From NCBI RefSeq assembly GCF_030410395.1, contig NZ_JAUHHF010000009.1:58728-122727 (forward strand): a stretch of 64,000 nt of DNA, written 5' to 3'. The stretch is from Zwartia panacis (lineage in GTDB: Bacteria > Pseudomonadota > Gammaproteobacteria > Burkholderiales > Burkholderiaceae_B). Of the stretch, positions 1 through 8,536 are shown piece after piece. The notes beneath the pieces were generated by a model, which was not told where the DNA came from, made no database searches, and saw nothing but the letters and a program-made list of their open reading frames with translations. The translations under genes were made by a program, and so were the position numbers. Position 1 is the first letter of the stretch, and each line of letters begins with the position of its first letter.

Positions 1-983
1 ATATTACGTTCCTTGACCACCTGTTTCCAGGTTTCCGACTCCTTGGCCATAAAGTCTGCCAACTCCTGGCGCGTGGTCGGATCGGGCGTCAAGCCATGTT
101 TGTTCAACTGTTCACGGACCTCGGGATCGTTCAGCACTTTGACGATCTCAGTGTTCCAGCGATCCAGTATCGGAGCAGGAGTTTTGGCGGGCGCGACAAA
201 AGCGTACCAGTTCGTTGCATTAAAACCAGGATACCCGGACTCCGCCATCGTCGGCACATCCGGCATCGCATCCGTACGCTTTAAACCCGTGGTCGCAAGC
301 GGGATCAGCTTTTTAGTCTGCACATGCTGCAAGCTCGTCGTGGGGGTCGCGTAATACGCATCCAGACGACCACTCAACAAATCAAGCATGGCCGCACTGC
401 CACCCTTGTAAGGAACGTGGATCAACTCGACGCCCGCACGTTGAGCAAACAACTCACCTGCGAGGTGCGCCGCCGATCCGACACCCGTCGACGCATACGT
501 CAACTTGCCCGGCTCTTTCTTGGCCGCGGCGACAAGCTCAGCGAGCGTGTTGATTTTCAGGCTTGGTGGGACCACCAACACGTTTGGAAAATTCACGCCC
601 ATCGTGATGGGCGCGAGATCCTTGAGGGGATCAAAACTCAACTTCATCAGATGAGGCGACACCGTCATCGGACCAATCGTTCCAAGCAAAAGCGTGGTGC
701 CATCAGGTTTTGCATTAACGACCGCCTGCGTGGCGATTACACCGCCCGCGCCAGGCCGGTTCTCAACCACAACGGGCTGTCCGAGGTTGGCCGCCAGACT
801 TTTAGCAACGATCCGCGTGGCTGTATCGGTACCTCCGCCGGGGACAAATCCCACCACGATGGTGATGGTCTGACCTTTTGGAAACTCTTGAGCAGTCGCG
901 ACGGATGAAAGACCCGTGACACCCAAGACAAGAGACAGCGTACAAAGCGCAGGCAGCACCGAGGCAAGTCGAATTTTTTTCAA
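1..983 (-). CDS. Bug/TctC-family periplasmic solute receptor, 3' end cut by window edge
   Basis: Periplasmic binding protein of the Bug family, which captures carboxylates or similar small organic acids for tripartite tricarboxylate (TTT) transporters. The reading frame runs from a TTG at 983, preceded by GGAG with a 6-base gap, to the window edge without a stop. An overlapping ATG at 988 stops after two codons, so TTG is the only sensible start. The N-terminus is a signal peptide ending near TAQEFPKGQ. Family motifs follow: VVGFVPGGGTD, VVVENRPGAGG, an AKPDGTTLLLG block and IHVPYKGGSAAM. The C-terminal part has PDVPTMAESGYPGF. No TctA or TctB membrane genes are visible, so the ligand cannot be named. 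Confidence 0.9.
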   Translation of the reverse strand, partial: MKKIRLASVLPALCTLSLVLGVTGLSSVATAQEFPKGQTITIVVGFVPGGGTDTATRIVAKSLAANLGQPVVVENRPGAGGVIATQAVVNAKPDGTTLLLGTIGPMTVSPHLMKLSFDPLKDLAPITMGVNFPNVLVVPPSLKINTLAELVAAAKKEPGKLTYASTGVGSAAHLAGELFAQRAGVELIHVPYKGGSAAMLDLLSGRLDAYYATPTTSLQHVQTKKLIPLATTGLKRTDAMPDVPTMAESGYPGFNATNWYAFVAPAKTPAPILDRWNTEIVKVLNDPEVREQLNKHGLTPDPTTRQELADFMAKESETWKQVVKERN

Positions 984-1067
984 GGCATTCTCCAATTTTT
1001 TTCTTGTGCGCATATCGTAGCATCCAGTTCAGCAAAGCGATAAGATTACTTTTCTAAAGGAGAAAGC

Positions 1068-1979
1068 ATGAAAATTCTAATTTTGGGTGCAGGTGGCGTG
1101 GGTGGATATTTTGGTGCACGACTGATTCAAGCCGGAGCGGATGTGACCTATCTGCTGCGTGACAAGCGACACCAGATAATTCAGTCCGAAGGCCTAGTTG
1201 TCGAGACTCCAAATGAAACGTTTACTCTGCATCCAAAATCCGTCACCCGGGACCAACTCAAACCCGAGTACGACCTGATTGTGCTGGCCCCCAAGGCGTA
1301 TGACCTGGATGATGCGCTGGACTCCGTGAGCGCAGCCAGCAGTCGCGGGGTGATATTGCCTGTGCTCAATGGATTAAGCCACATTGCCAAGCTGGACGAA
1401 AAATTTGGCCGTGCGCGCGTCATGGGTGGTGTCGCGCACATCGCCGCCACTGTGACCTCCAGCGGCTCAGTCAAACAGCTCACTGAGCTGCACGCACTGA
1501 CAGTCGGGCACAGGGACCCGGCGCACGAAGCACTCGCGCGCGAATTTTCCGCCCTGTGCCAACAGGCGGCCTTTGACCATACCTACAGTGAAAATATTGA
1601 GCAGTCACTCTGGGACAAATGGGTGTTTCTTGCCACGCTCGCAGGCATGACCACACTTTGCCGTGGGCATGTTGGCAAAATCTCAGATGCACCCTGGGGC
1701 AAAGAAACCATGACGAGCTTCTACGCCGAAAGCTGCGCTATCGCGCAAGCGAACGGCTTCCCCACCAAAGAAAGCGCCCAGCAAAAAGCACTCGCCATGT
1801 TGACTAAATCAGGCTCAAGCTTCGCCGCCTCGATGCTCCGTGATCTGACACAAGGTCACCAGACAGAACATGAACATATCCTGGGCGCCATGATCGATTA
1901 CGGCGTGAAGAAAGGTGTGCCCTGCCCGCTCCTCAAAGCGGCGCATACGCACATGGTCGTTGAACAAAACAAAGGGTGA
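1068..1979 (+). CDS. Ketopantoate reductase family (ApbA/PanE-like) oxidoreductase, 303 aa
   Basis: NADP-dependent reductase of the 2-dehydropantoate 2-reductase family. The N-terminal Rossmann motif is ILGAGGVGGYFGARL at residues 4-18. The central LPVLNGLSH block and the helical C-terminal half containing QSLWDKWVF are typical of the family, and length is normal. The start has AAAGGAG upstream. It lies divergent from and 84 bp away from a Bug receptor, a common setting for paralogues acting on other 2-oxo acids, so a role in pantothenate synthesis is not assured. Family is certain, substrate unknown. Confidence 0.85.
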   Translation: MKILILGAGGVGGYFGARLIQAGADVTYLLRDKRHQIIQSEGLVVETPNETFTLHPKSVTRDQLKPEYDLIVLAPKAYDLDDALDSVSAASSRGVILPVLNGLSHIAKLDEKFGRARVMGGVAHIAATVTSSGSVKQLTELHALTVGHRDPAHEALAREFSALCQQAAFDHTYSENIEQSLWDKWVFLATLAGMTTLCRGHVGKISDAPWGKETMTSFYAESCAIAQANGFPTKESAQQKALAMLTKSGSSFAASMLRDLTQGHQTEHEHILGAMIDYGVKKGVPCPLLKAAHTHMVVEQNKG

Positions 1980-2005
1980 TTACCGGCTGAACTCGCACTC
2001 TAGGC

Positions 2006-2620
2006 TTAGCGCGACAACGCAAGCCTGAGTCCGAAACCAATCAGACAAAGACCCGCTAACTTTTCAAGCGCAAAAGAGATCGAGCGATTCGCACGTAATC
2101 GCTCGGCTAGAAAGTGCGTCAATAAAATTGCCACCACGCAATAGAAAAAAGCCAATACTGCGATGGTCGCCGCAAGAAATGCGAACGTGATCAATCCCCT
2201 GTTTTGTACTGGATCGACAAACAAAGGAAAAAAGGCCATGTAAAAAACAATGGCTTTAGGATTGAGCAAGGTAATCACGAGCGCTTGTCGCAGGTAGTGA
2301 TAGGGCTTGATATTCAGGACAGGCGCCGCACCAGGCTTGGCCAACAACATCCTGGCTCCCAGCCAGACCAGATAAATGGCCCCCATCCATTGAACTGCCT
2401 CGAAGGCGACGGGAGAAGCCGCCAACACAGCAGCGAGTCCCGCGACAGCCATCCATGACAAGACTTGATCGCCGAGAATCACTCCGAAGGCGGCTGCAAA
2501 ACCGCCTCGAATCCCGCCTTTTGTCGTGGAGGTGATCAGGACGAGATTGCCAGGACCAGGAATCAACAGAAAAATGATGAATGCAATCACAAACGCAGGA
2601 TAGTCAGTCACACCAAGCAT
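2006..2620 (-). CDS. LysE/RhtB-family amino-acid exporter, 204 aa
   Basis: Inner-membrane exporter of the LysE/RhtB superfamily, which expels amino acids such as homoserine, threonine or lysine. The N-terminal segment contains the family signature PGPGNLVLITSTTKGG (about residues 21-36), followed by GFAAAFGVILGD. Five to six hydrophobic segments fill the 204 residues, and LLNPKAIVFYMAFFP in the middle is the second conserved block. It lies 33 bp downstream of the copper chaperone gene on the same strand; the two are functionally unrelated. Substrate cannot be deduced. Confidence 0.88.
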   Translation of the reverse strand: MLGVTDYPAFVIAFIIFLLIPGPGNLVLITSTTKGGIRGGFAAAFGVILGDQVLSWMAVAGLAAVLAASPVAFEAVQWMGAIYLVWLGARMLLAKPGAAPVLNIKPYHYLRQALVITLLNPKAIVFYMAFFPLFVDPVQNRGLITFAFLAATIAVLAFFYCVVAILLTHFLAERLRANRSISFALEKLAGLCLIGFGLRLALSR

Positions 2621-2652
2621 CAGGGCAGCCTCAATCTAAGGGAGTGGCTTGA

Positions 2653-3168
2653 TTAATGACGATGGGCCCCGTGTCCAGACATGGACCCCGGGTTATAAGT
2701 CGCGGGCTTGACTTCAAACTCGACTTTGACTTCACCTGCTTTTTCAAACTTGAGCATCACGGGAATCGTCGCACCGACTTTAAAAGGCTCCGACAGTCCC
2801 AAAAACATGATGTGATAGCCGCCTGGTGCTAGCTTGACTGCACCACCGGCGGGTACCTCGATACCCGATACTTCACGCATTTTGGCGACGCCGTTTTCTG
2901 TCAGGATGGTATGCAGCTCGACCCGGTTGACGCCTGTTGTGCTTGCCGACACCAGCTTGTCAGGCTGAGCCGCCTGATTATCGATCTGAACATAGCCGGC
3001 ACCGTTGACCTGCCCTGGCACGGATGCTCTCACCCACGGGGTCGATAATTTCAAATCACCCACGACTTTCTCGGAGGCGAACGCACCAAAAGATGCCCCA
3101 AAAGACATCATCGTGGCCAACAAAGCGCAAGCAAGCATGCGGGGAAATTTTTTGAGCGGGGTGTTCAT
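2653..3168 (-). CDS. PCu(A)C periplasmic copper chaperone, 171 aa
   Basis: Periplasmic Cu(I) chaperone of the PCu(A)C (DUF461) family, used to deliver copper to the CuA site of cytochrome c oxidase. The start chosen is the ATG at 3168, which begins a signal peptide ending at AFAS. A longer reading from a TTG at 3189 adds seven residues with no benefit. The copper motif is present: His in VELHT, Met in KMREV, then HIM in GGYHIMFLG. A short His-rich tail (GHGAHRH) may add metal ligands. No Sco1 or oxidase gene is adjacent. It is divergent from tonB. Confidence 0.88.
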   Translation of the reverse strand: MNTPLKKFPRMLACALLATMMSFGASFGAFASEKVVGDLKLSTPWVRASVPGQVNGAGYVQIDNQAAQPDKLVSASTTGVNRVELHTILTENGVAKMREVSGIEVPAGGAVKLAPGGYHIMFLGLSEPFKVGATIPVMLKFEKAGEVKVEFEVKPATYNPGSMSGHGAHRH

Positions 3169-3289
3169 TGTGCGACCGTACCTATGCAAACATTCATGAG
3201 GAAAGCTTCACCGCAAATATTAGCTGAAAACCTCTACACTACCTGTTGAATTGAATTTGAATGCTCTCACAAGAACTGATGTCCAAACT

Positions 3290-4294
3290 ATGACACGCGC
3301 AAATCCGCCAGCCATCGAGCCCACCTCCGGCATGCGGTTTGGCACGATATTGGCACTCGTGACTTTTGTGCACGTGCTGGTCATCGTTTTACTACTGTCC
3401 CATTTTGGTTGGTTGGGCGGCAGCGAATCAGAGACCGACTCCAACACGGGGCAGTCAGGCATCATCATCCCGGTCACGCTCGAAAAAGCTGAAGAGGCTG
3501 AAGCCGAAACAGAAACAAAACCCGAGGTGCAGCCTGAAGCAAAAGCCGACCCAAAACCTGAGCCTAATCCACAATCCGAATCCGAACCCGAACCCGAACC
3601 TGAACCTAAGCCAGAGCTCACACCCGTGACAGGACCAGAGCCTCGGGAAGAGACCCTTCCACCAACAGACACAAGTACGGAAAAAGGTTCACCCTCGGAC
3701 AACAAGAGGGAGTCTGAAAGTGAAATCGCTATTGAAAGCGATCAGGAAAGCGATCAGGAAAGCGATCAGGAAAGCGGTCAGGAAAGCACTCAGGCTGCCC
3801 CAGCAAATCCGCCTACTGAAGCAATCAAACCAATCAAACCAGTCAAACCAGTCAATCCCGAACAGCCTGTCGCACCCACATCGCAAACCACACCACGCCC
3901 TTTGGCAGAACCGATGTCTCCATCGAATGCCACAACGTCCAGCGCCACAAATTCTTCGAGCAACCCTGCCCCAGGTCCGACGCAAACAAGTGCAAACCTT
4001 GATTCGCCCCCACTGACCCCGGCGCAAGTCGACCCCAACTATTTACATCGTCCCGATCCGGTCTATCCTGCGCTCTCTAAGCGTTTGCGCGAGGAAGGTA
4101 CCGTCGTGTTACGCGTCAGTCTCGATGCGCAAGGCGCCGTTCGGGACATTCAGGTTGAATCAAGCAGTCAATTTCAACGGCTTGATCAAGCCGCGCTTGA
4201 AGCGGTGCGTCAATGGCGATTTATCCCGGCCACCCGCGGACAGGTCGCGGTACCCTCAACGGTGCTGGTACCGATCGCATTTAAACATCAATAA
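3290..4294 (+). CDS. TonB-family energy transducer with long acidic spacer, 334 aa
   Basis: Couples the inner-membrane proton motive force to outer-membrane receptors. The ATG at 3290 is chosen, with a weak ribosome site; an in-frame TTG at 3251 would add 13 residues. Layout: one N-terminal transmembrane helix (about residues 18-40), a periplasmic spacer of about 200 residues rich in Glu and Pro (EPEPEPEPKPE, then SDQE repeats, then KPIKPVKPV), and a C-terminal TonB domain with PDPVYPALSKRL and AVRQWRFIPA. The spacer is unusually acidic; many TonB spacers mix EP and KP blocks. ExbB, ExbD and receptor genes are not adjacent. Confidence 0.87.
   Translation: MTRANPPAIEPTSGMRFGTILALVTFVHVLVIVLLLSHFGWLGGSESETDSNTGQSGIIIPVTLEKAEEAEAETETKPEVQPEAKADPKPEPNPQSESEPEPEPEPKPELTPVTGPEPREETLPPTDTSTEKGSPSDNKRESESEIAIESDQESDQESDQESGQESTQAAPANPPTEAIKPIKPVKPVNPEQPVAPTSQTTPRPLAEPMSPSNATTSSATNSSSNPAPGPTQTSANLDSPPLTPAQVDPNYLHRPDPVYPALSKRLREEGTVVLRVSLDAQGAVRDIQVESSSQFQRLDQAALEAVRQWRFIPATRGQVAVPSTVLVPIAFKHQ
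3734..3793 (+). repeat. 12-bp tandem repeat, 5 copies, inside tonB
   Basis: Five consecutive units of GAAAGCGATCAG, the last two carrying single or double changes, encode an ESDQ repeat in the TonB spacer. The unit is a multiple of three, so gain or loss of copies keeps the frame and would only change spacer length. Confidence 0.9.
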
Positions 4295-4310
4295 ACATAC
4301 ATCAATAAAC

Positions 4311-4331
4311 GCGGCCCTCGTAGAGGACCGC
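4311..4331. terminator. Imperfect hairpin between convergent tonB and DUF2892 genes
   Basis: GCGGCCCTC, GTA loop, GAGGACCGC: a 9-bp stem with one mismatch, sitting 17 bp after the tonB stop and 8 bp before the end of the leftward gene. There is no long T run next to the stem; a TTTTT lies 12 bp downstream. Position suggests a shared terminator, but this is weakly supported. Confidence 0.4.
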
Positions 4332-4338
4332 GCACTGA

Positions 4339-4554
4339 TTACTTTTTGCTGCTGCTTGAACCTGCGTTTTCTTTGGAACAGGAACTGATGCCCAGCAAAG
4401 GATAGGCCGGGCAAAAACGAAAGATCCCTGTCAAGAGAGGGACCACTCCGATCCAGCCCCAGACACCGACGGTGCCCGTTGCAGCCAGGGCGATCAGCAC
4501 CAAACCAACGGCGATGCGTAGCGTACGATCAATCGTGCCGACATTACATTTCAT
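4339..4554 (-). CDS. DUF2892 (YgaP-type) small membrane protein, 71 aa
   Basis: Small inner-membrane protein with two hydrophobic helices. It starts MKCNVGTIDRTLRIAVGL, typical of DUF2892, a domain often fused to or encoded beside rhodaneses in sulfur metabolism. The conserved FCPAYPLLGISSC block carries two cysteines. The ATG at 4554 has AAGGA at good spacing; the ATG three codons upstream would overlap that site. It is the second gene of the leftward sulfide-responsive unit, 11 bp after the metallo-hydrolase. Role presumed in handling sulfane sulfur; not known. Confidence 0.82.
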   Translation of the reverse strand: MKCNVGTIDRTLRIAVGLVLIALAATGTVGVWGWIGVVPLLTGIFRFCPAYPLLGISSCSKENAGSSSSKK

Positions 4555-4565
4555 GATGAACATCC

Positions 4566-5441
4566 TTATAGAGCGTTGAGAGGAATTTTTAAATAGGAGA
4601 CTCCATTGGAGTCCTTGGGTGGGAACTCACCCGCACGGATATTGATTTGGACTGCAGGCAAAATCAGTACCGGCATTTCCAGTGTTGCGTCACGCTTGGT
4701 CCGCATTTCCACAAACTGCGCTTCAGTGATGCCATCGTGGACATGAATATTGTTGGCCCGCTGCTCGGCGACTGTTGTTTCAAACGCCACTTCCCTGCCC
4801 GCGGGAGGATAGTCGTGACACATGAACAAGCGCGTCTCTGGCGGCAAACTCAACAGGCGGCGTGTCGATGCATACAAAGTTTTGGCATCACCGCCGGGAA
4901 AGTCGCAACGAGCAGTTCCCACATCGGGCATGAATAAGGTGTCACCCACAAAGACAGCGTCTCCAAACTGGTAAGCCATGCAGGCAGGCGTATGACCAGG
5001 AACAAATAAAGCATGCCCTTCGAGCGCACCGACTTTGATCGGCTCGCCTTCCTTGATCAACACATCAAACTGCGAACCATCCTGTCGGAACTCAGGTTCA
5101 AGATTAAAGACTCCTGCAAATACCTTTTGCACGGTGGTGATGTGATCACCAATCGCGATATTGCCGCCGAGGTGCTGCTTCAAATAAGGTGCGGCAGACA
5201 AGTGATCGGCGTGCGCATGTGTCTCGAGAATCCATTCGACCTTGAGATTGTTTGCTCTAACGAAATCAATCACCTTGTCCGCGGAGGTGTGCCGGGTCCG
5301 ACCCGATTTGGGGTCGTAGTCGAGCACGGAGTCGATGATGGCGCAGGCTGCTCCTGGTTTTTCATATACAACATAGGTCACCGTCCACGTGACGGGATCG
5401 AAGATGCCATGCACCATCGGCTTGACTGTTGAAGTACTCAT
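4566..5441 (-). CDS. Metallo-beta-lactamase-fold persulfide dioxygenase-like protein (ETHE1/Blh family), 291 aa
   Basis: Probably a non-heme iron persulfide dioxygenase that converts glutathione persulfide to sulfite. Residues near 95-105 read THAHADHLSA, the HxHxDH metal motif, and later FVPGHTPACMAY and CHDYPP supply further metal ligands. It resembles Blh of the BigR regulon but lacks the DUF442 domain found at the N-terminus of some Blh proteins. It is divergent from bigR across a 133-bp AT-rich region with a palindrome, so it is likely repressed by BigR and induced by sulfide. Glyoxalase II is an alternative family reading but fits the context less well. Confidence 0.85.
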   Translation of the reverse strand: MSTSTVKPMVHGIFDPVTWTVTYVVYEKPGAACAIIDSVLDYDPKSGRTRHTSADKVIDFVRANNLKVEWILETHAHADHLSAAPYLKQHLGGNIAIGDHITTVQKVFAGVFNLEPEFRQDGSQFDVLIKEGEPIKVGALEGHALFVPGHTPACMAYQFGDAVFVGDTLFMPDVGTARCDFPGGDAKTLYASTRRLLSLPPETRLFMCHDYPPAGREVAFETTVAEQRANNIHVHDGITEAQFVEMRTKRDATLEMPVLILPAVQINIRAGEFPPKDSNGVSYLKIPLNAL

Positions 5442-5472
5442 ACGGACTCCTGAAACATTAGATAACTTTTAG

Positions 5473-5511
5473 ATATTATATATATAAACAATTTGTTTGT
5501 AAATATATTAT
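5473..5511. promoter_or_regulatory. Large AT-rich palindrome, candidate BigR operator
   Basis: An inverted repeat centred on T5492. The inner 13 bp AAACAATTTGTTT is perfect, and 16 of 19 positions pair out to 5473/5511. It lies in the 133-bp gap between the divergent persulfide-dioxygenase-like and bigR genes, where ArsR-type repressors of this group bind AT-rich palindromes. Occupancy would block both promoters. The sequence is direct; the assignment to BigR is inference. Confidence 0.65.
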
Positions 5512-5523
5512 AATTTGACATCC

Positions 5524-5555
5524 GAATTCACTCTTTAATGAATTCACTCTTTAAC
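5524..5555 (+). repeat. 16-bp tandem duplication in the bigR leader
   Basis: GAATTCACTCTTTAAT is followed directly by GAATTCACTCTTTAAC, with a third decayed copy (GAACCCACTTTCAC) to 5570. It ends just upstream of the bigR ATG, where no clear Shine-Dalgarno sequence is seen. Confidence 0.85.
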
Positions 5556-5574
5556 TGAACCCACTTTCACGACC

Positions 5575-5910
5575 ATGCTGAACCAAGACATCGCCCCATT
5601 CGAACTGGACACGATGAAAGCCTCTGCAGCGAATGCCTGCAGGCTGATGAAAGTCCTCACCAACCCTGATCGACTCATGATCCTCTGCCAGCTCACCCAG
5701 GGAGAGCGCTGCGTGAGCGAGCTTGAAACCACACTCGGCATCATGCAACCGACCCTCTCACAACAGCTCACTGTCTTGCGCAACGAACAACTCGTGCAGA
5801 CACGGCGAGAGGGCAAGAATATTTACTACCAGTTCGCCAGCCCGCAGGCGCTTGCTGTCATGGAAGTGCTTTATTCACAATTTTGTAACACTGACGAGGT
5901 CAACACATGA
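5575..5910 (+). CDS. bigR: BigR-type ArsR-family sulfide/persulfide-responsive repressor, 111 aa
   Basis: Winged-helix ArsR/SmtB regulator. The helix-turn-helix lies around QPTLSQQLTVLRN (residues 58-70), with the wing in REGKNIYYQF. The family uses a dithiol switch; Cys38 (ILCQL) and Cys104 (SQFCN) sit where the BigR pair is expected, with extra Cys22 and Cys46. It heads the rightward operon: its stop overlaps the next start as ATGA. Divergent from the persulfide-dioxygenase-like gene with a palindrome between, so it probably controls both directions and itself. Confidence 0.85.
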   Translation: MLNQDIAPFELDTMKASAANACRLMKVLTNPDRLMILCQLTQGERCVSELETTLGIMQPTLSQQLTVLRNEQLVQTRREGKNIYYQFASPQALAVMEVLYSQFCNTDEVNT

Positions 5911-6344
5911 ACATCGACTGGACTCACTTCACCCCCTGGAGCTCCCTCTCAGGAGGCATCATCCTGGGAGTCGCCTCTGCCTTGTTTATCCTGATCAATG
6001 GTCGGGTGCTCGGGATCAGCGGCATCCTAGGGGGTCTATTACCCCCAAAAGCCGGGGACACCATCTGGCGCCTCGCATTTCTGGCTGGTATGTTCGCAGC
6101 CCCCTGGATATTTACCACCCTTGCGCCCCCGGAGTTCGTGACGGCCCCCCAGATTGATGCCGATACAGTCATGCTCGTGATTGCCGGCCTACTGGTTGGT
6201 CTTGGCACGCGTTATGGCTCAGGCTGCACCTCGGGTCACGGCGTATGCGGTCTCTCACGCATGTCACCTCGCTCACTGGTCGCCACCATTTCCTTCATGG
6301 CAGCCGGGTTCCTGACGGTTTACATCGTTCGTCATCTCTTTTAA
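5907..6344 (+). CDS. YeeE/YedE-family (DUF395) sulfur transport protein, first half-size subunit, 145 aa
   Basis: Half-length YeeE/YedE inner-membrane protein, of the kind encoded in BigR operons and thought to move thiosulfate or other sulfur species. The signature [17 protein letters not shown] near residues 102-118 has two cysteines that in the YeeE family line the substrate path. About four hydrophobic segments. Start ATG overlaps the bigR stop. It works presumably with the following gene as a two-piece transporter. The transported species is not shown by sequence. Confidence 0.85.
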   Translation: MNIDWTHFTPWSSLSGGIILGVASALFILINGRVLGISGILGGLLPPKAGDTIWRLAFLAGMFAAPWIFTTLAPPEFVTAPQIDADTVMLVIAGLLVGLGTRYGSGCTSGHGVCGLSRMSPRSLVATISFMAAGFLTVYIVRHLF

Positions 6345-6357
6345 AGGCGTACACATC

Positions 6358-6780
6358 ATGCTTCGCGTTTTCGAATTTCTCGCCGGTCTTCTTTTCGGTC
6401 TAGGCCTCATTTTGTCTGGCATGACCAATCCTGCCAAAGTTCTCGGATTTCTGGATCTCTTCGGTCAATGGGATCCTTCCCTGGCGTTTGTCATGGGTGG
6501 GGCCATTCTGGTGGGCGTCTTCGCCTTTGCCCTTGCAAAAAAACGCACGACCAACTTTTTTGGCGGCGCCTTGCATTTGCCTAAATCCACACATATCGAC
6601 AAGCGTTTGATTGTCGGCAGCTTGATGTTCGGCATCGGCTGGGGTCTGGCGGGTTTCTGTCCAGGGCCCGCTCTGGTCTCGATGGCGGCCGGGCACGAAA
6701 AAGCGCTGATCTTCGTTGCGGCGATGCTTGTTGGAATGATATTTTTTGAAATCGCGGAACGCGGCAAATCCGCTCAATAA
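6358..6780 (+). CDS. YeeE/YedE-family (DUF6691-like) sulfur transport protein, second half-size subunit, 140 aa
   Basis: Partner of the preceding half-transporter, 13 bp downstream. The N-terminal segment has FGLGLILSGMTNPAKVLGFLDLFGQWDPSL, split here by eye into two conserved blocks (residues 14-29 and 30-42). The second half carries GWGLAGFCPGPAL with the family cysteine. Four hydrophobic segments. Together the two match the split form of YeeE; the single-chain version is encoded at 9727-10731. Confidence 0.85.
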   Translation: MLRVFEFLAGLLFGLGLILSGMTNPAKVLGFLDLFGQWDPSLAFVMGGAILVGVFAFALAKKRTTNFFGGALHLPKSTHIDKRLIVGSLMFGIGWGLAGFCPGPALVSMAAGHEKALIFVAAMLVGMIFFEIAERGKSAQ

Positions 6781-6797
6781 GCTGACCCAGGCCAAAG

Positions 6798-8528
6798 ATG
6801 AAACTGCCGATCCTGCCTGCGCTTCAATGGGGTGCTCAATACAATCGCGAACTACTTGTCAGTGATCTAGTCGCGGCATTGATTGTCACCATCATGCTGA
6901 TTCCGCAAAGCCTTGCCTACGCGATGCTGGCAGGACTCCCTCCTGAAGTCGGTCTCTATGCCAGCGTCGCCCCGCTGGTGTTGTACACATTGCTAGGAAC
7001 GAGTCGCGTGCTAGCAGTGGGGCCTGTCGCGGTGATCTCTCTGATGACCGCGGCCGCGGTGGGTGAGCAGGCCGCCCTCGGTGTGCACAGTTATTGGCAA
7101 ATTGCCCTGACACTGGCCTTCATTTCGGGAGGACTGCTCTTATTAATGGGGTTCCTGAAACTCGGCTTTCTGGCCAACTTCCTAAGCCACTCGGTCGTCT
7201 CTGGTTTCATCTCCGCATCAGGCTTACTGATCGCAGCCAGTCAACTCAAAACGCTCATGGGTGTTCAAGCATCCGGAGACAACTTTTTTATCCTCATCTG
7301 GTCGCTGATTCAGCAGATACCCAACACCAATGTTCTGACCCTCGCTGTGGGTCTGCTTGCAACAGGGTTTCTCTTTTGGGTCAGACAACAACTCAAACCC
7401 CTCCTCATCAAGATTGGACTGAACAAGCTGGCTGCCGACATTGTGACCAAAGCCGGTCCTGTCATGGCCATCGTGGTCACAACAACGCTCGCTTGGCAAC
7501 TCGACTGGCCCGACGCAGGCTTAAAAGTGGTCGGCACTGTCCCTCAGGGATTACCGCCGCTGACCGCACCGCTTTGGGATTTAACACTTTGGAAAGATCT
7601 TTTCGTTCCAGCCTTGCTGATCAGCATTGTGGGATTCGTCGAGTCCGTTTCAGTAGGACAGACTCTCGCTGCCAGAAGGCGCGAACGCATCGAACCTAAT
7701 CAGGAACTTGTCGCGCTTGGCGCCTGCAACATCTCGGCTTCGTTGACGGGCGGATTTCCCGTTACCGGCGGGTTTGCCCGTTCGGTGGTGAACGCCGATA
7801 GCGGTGCGCGCACGCCAGCCGCGGGACTCTTTACCGCAATCGGCATCACACTGGCGTCATTGTTACTCACGCCCGCACTGTATTACCTGCCACAGGCCAC
7901 GCTGGCGGCGACCATCATCGTCGCCGTGCTTTCCCTCGTGGATTTCAGCATTTTCAAGCATACCTGGCGTTATTCAAAAGCTGATTTCGCCGCTGTGGCA
8001 GTGACCCTAGCGTCCACGTTGTTGCTAGGCGTCGAAATTGGTCTTGTTGCGGGTGTCGTGCTGTCTCTGGCCATGCATTTGTACCGCACGAGCCAACCCC
8101 ATATCGCGACGATCGGCTTGGTGCCCGGCACAGAGCACTTTCGCAACGTTTTACGCCACGATGTGCGCACGAGTCCACATGTTCTCTGTTTACGCATCGA
8201 CGAAAGTCTCTATTTCGCCAACGCGCGCAACATCGAAGATCGGCTCAACGCCGAAGTGGCAGACAATCCAAAACTGAAAGATGTGGTGCTGCAATGCTCG
8301 GCTATCAACGATATCGATGCCAGCGCGCTCGAAAGTCTCGAAGCGATCGAAAAGCGTCTGCGCGATGCGGGCATCTGCCTGCACCTCTCTGAGGTCAAAG
8401 GTCCCGTCATGGACCGCCTTGAAAAGTCTGACTTCCTCAAGCACCTCAGTGGTCAAGTATTTTTAACAAACTATCGTGCAGTGCAGCATCTCTGCCCCGA
8501 AATCATCCAGACAAAGTCTGTGCTTTAA
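6798..8528 (+). CDS. SulP-family sulfate/anion permease with STAS domain, 576 aa
   Basis: Inner-membrane SulP (SLC26-like) anion transporter. About 12 hydrophobic segments fill residues 20-430, including the conserved AYAMLAGLPPEVGLYAS and the GGFPVTGGFARSVVN loop. A cytoplasmic STAS domain follows (about 450-560) with CSAINDIDASALESLE. It is 17 bp downstream of the YeeE pair and inside the BigR-headed operon, which points to sulfate or sulfite movement after sulfide oxidation. Bicarbonate or dicarboxylate transport is known for other SulP members and cannot be excluded. Confidence 0.88.
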   Translation: MKLPILPALQWGAQYNRELLVSDLVAALIVTIMLIPQSLAYAMLAGLPPEVGLYASVAPLVLYTLLGTSRVLAVGPVAVISLMTAAAVGEQAALGVHSYWQIALTLAFISGGLLLLMGFLKLGFLANFLSHSVVSGFISASGLLIAASQLKTLMGVQASGDNFFILIWSLIQQIPNTNVLTLAVGLLATGFLFWVRQQLKPLLIKIGLNKLAADIVTKAGPVMAIVVTTTLAWQLDWPDAGLKVVGTVPQGLPPLTAPLWDLTLWKDLFVPALLISIVGFVESVSVGQTLAARRRERIEPNQELVALGACNISASLTGGFPVTGGFARSVVNADSGARTPAAGLFTAIGITLASLLLTPALYYLPQATLAATIIVAVLSLVDFSIFKHTWRYSKADFAAVAVTLASTLLLGVEIGLVAGVVLSLAMHLYRTSQPHIATIGLVPGTEHFRNVLRHDVRTSPHVLCLRIDESLYFANARNIEDRLNAEVADNPKLKDVVLQCSAINDIDASALESLEAIEKRLRDAGICLHLSEVKGPVMDRLEKSDFLKHLSGQVFLTNYRAVQHLCPEIIQTKSVL

Positions 8529-8536
8529 TCAGGTTC

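Noticed and set aside
324..908. 194-aa open frame on the plus strand
   Set aside because: It is a shadow of the Bug receptor reading on the minus strand, which has clear family motifs.
3220..3705. Ser/Gly-rich open frame on the minus strand of tonB
   Set aside because: It is the antisense of the Glu/Pro-rich spacer repeats; no ribosome site, and TonB explains the region fully.
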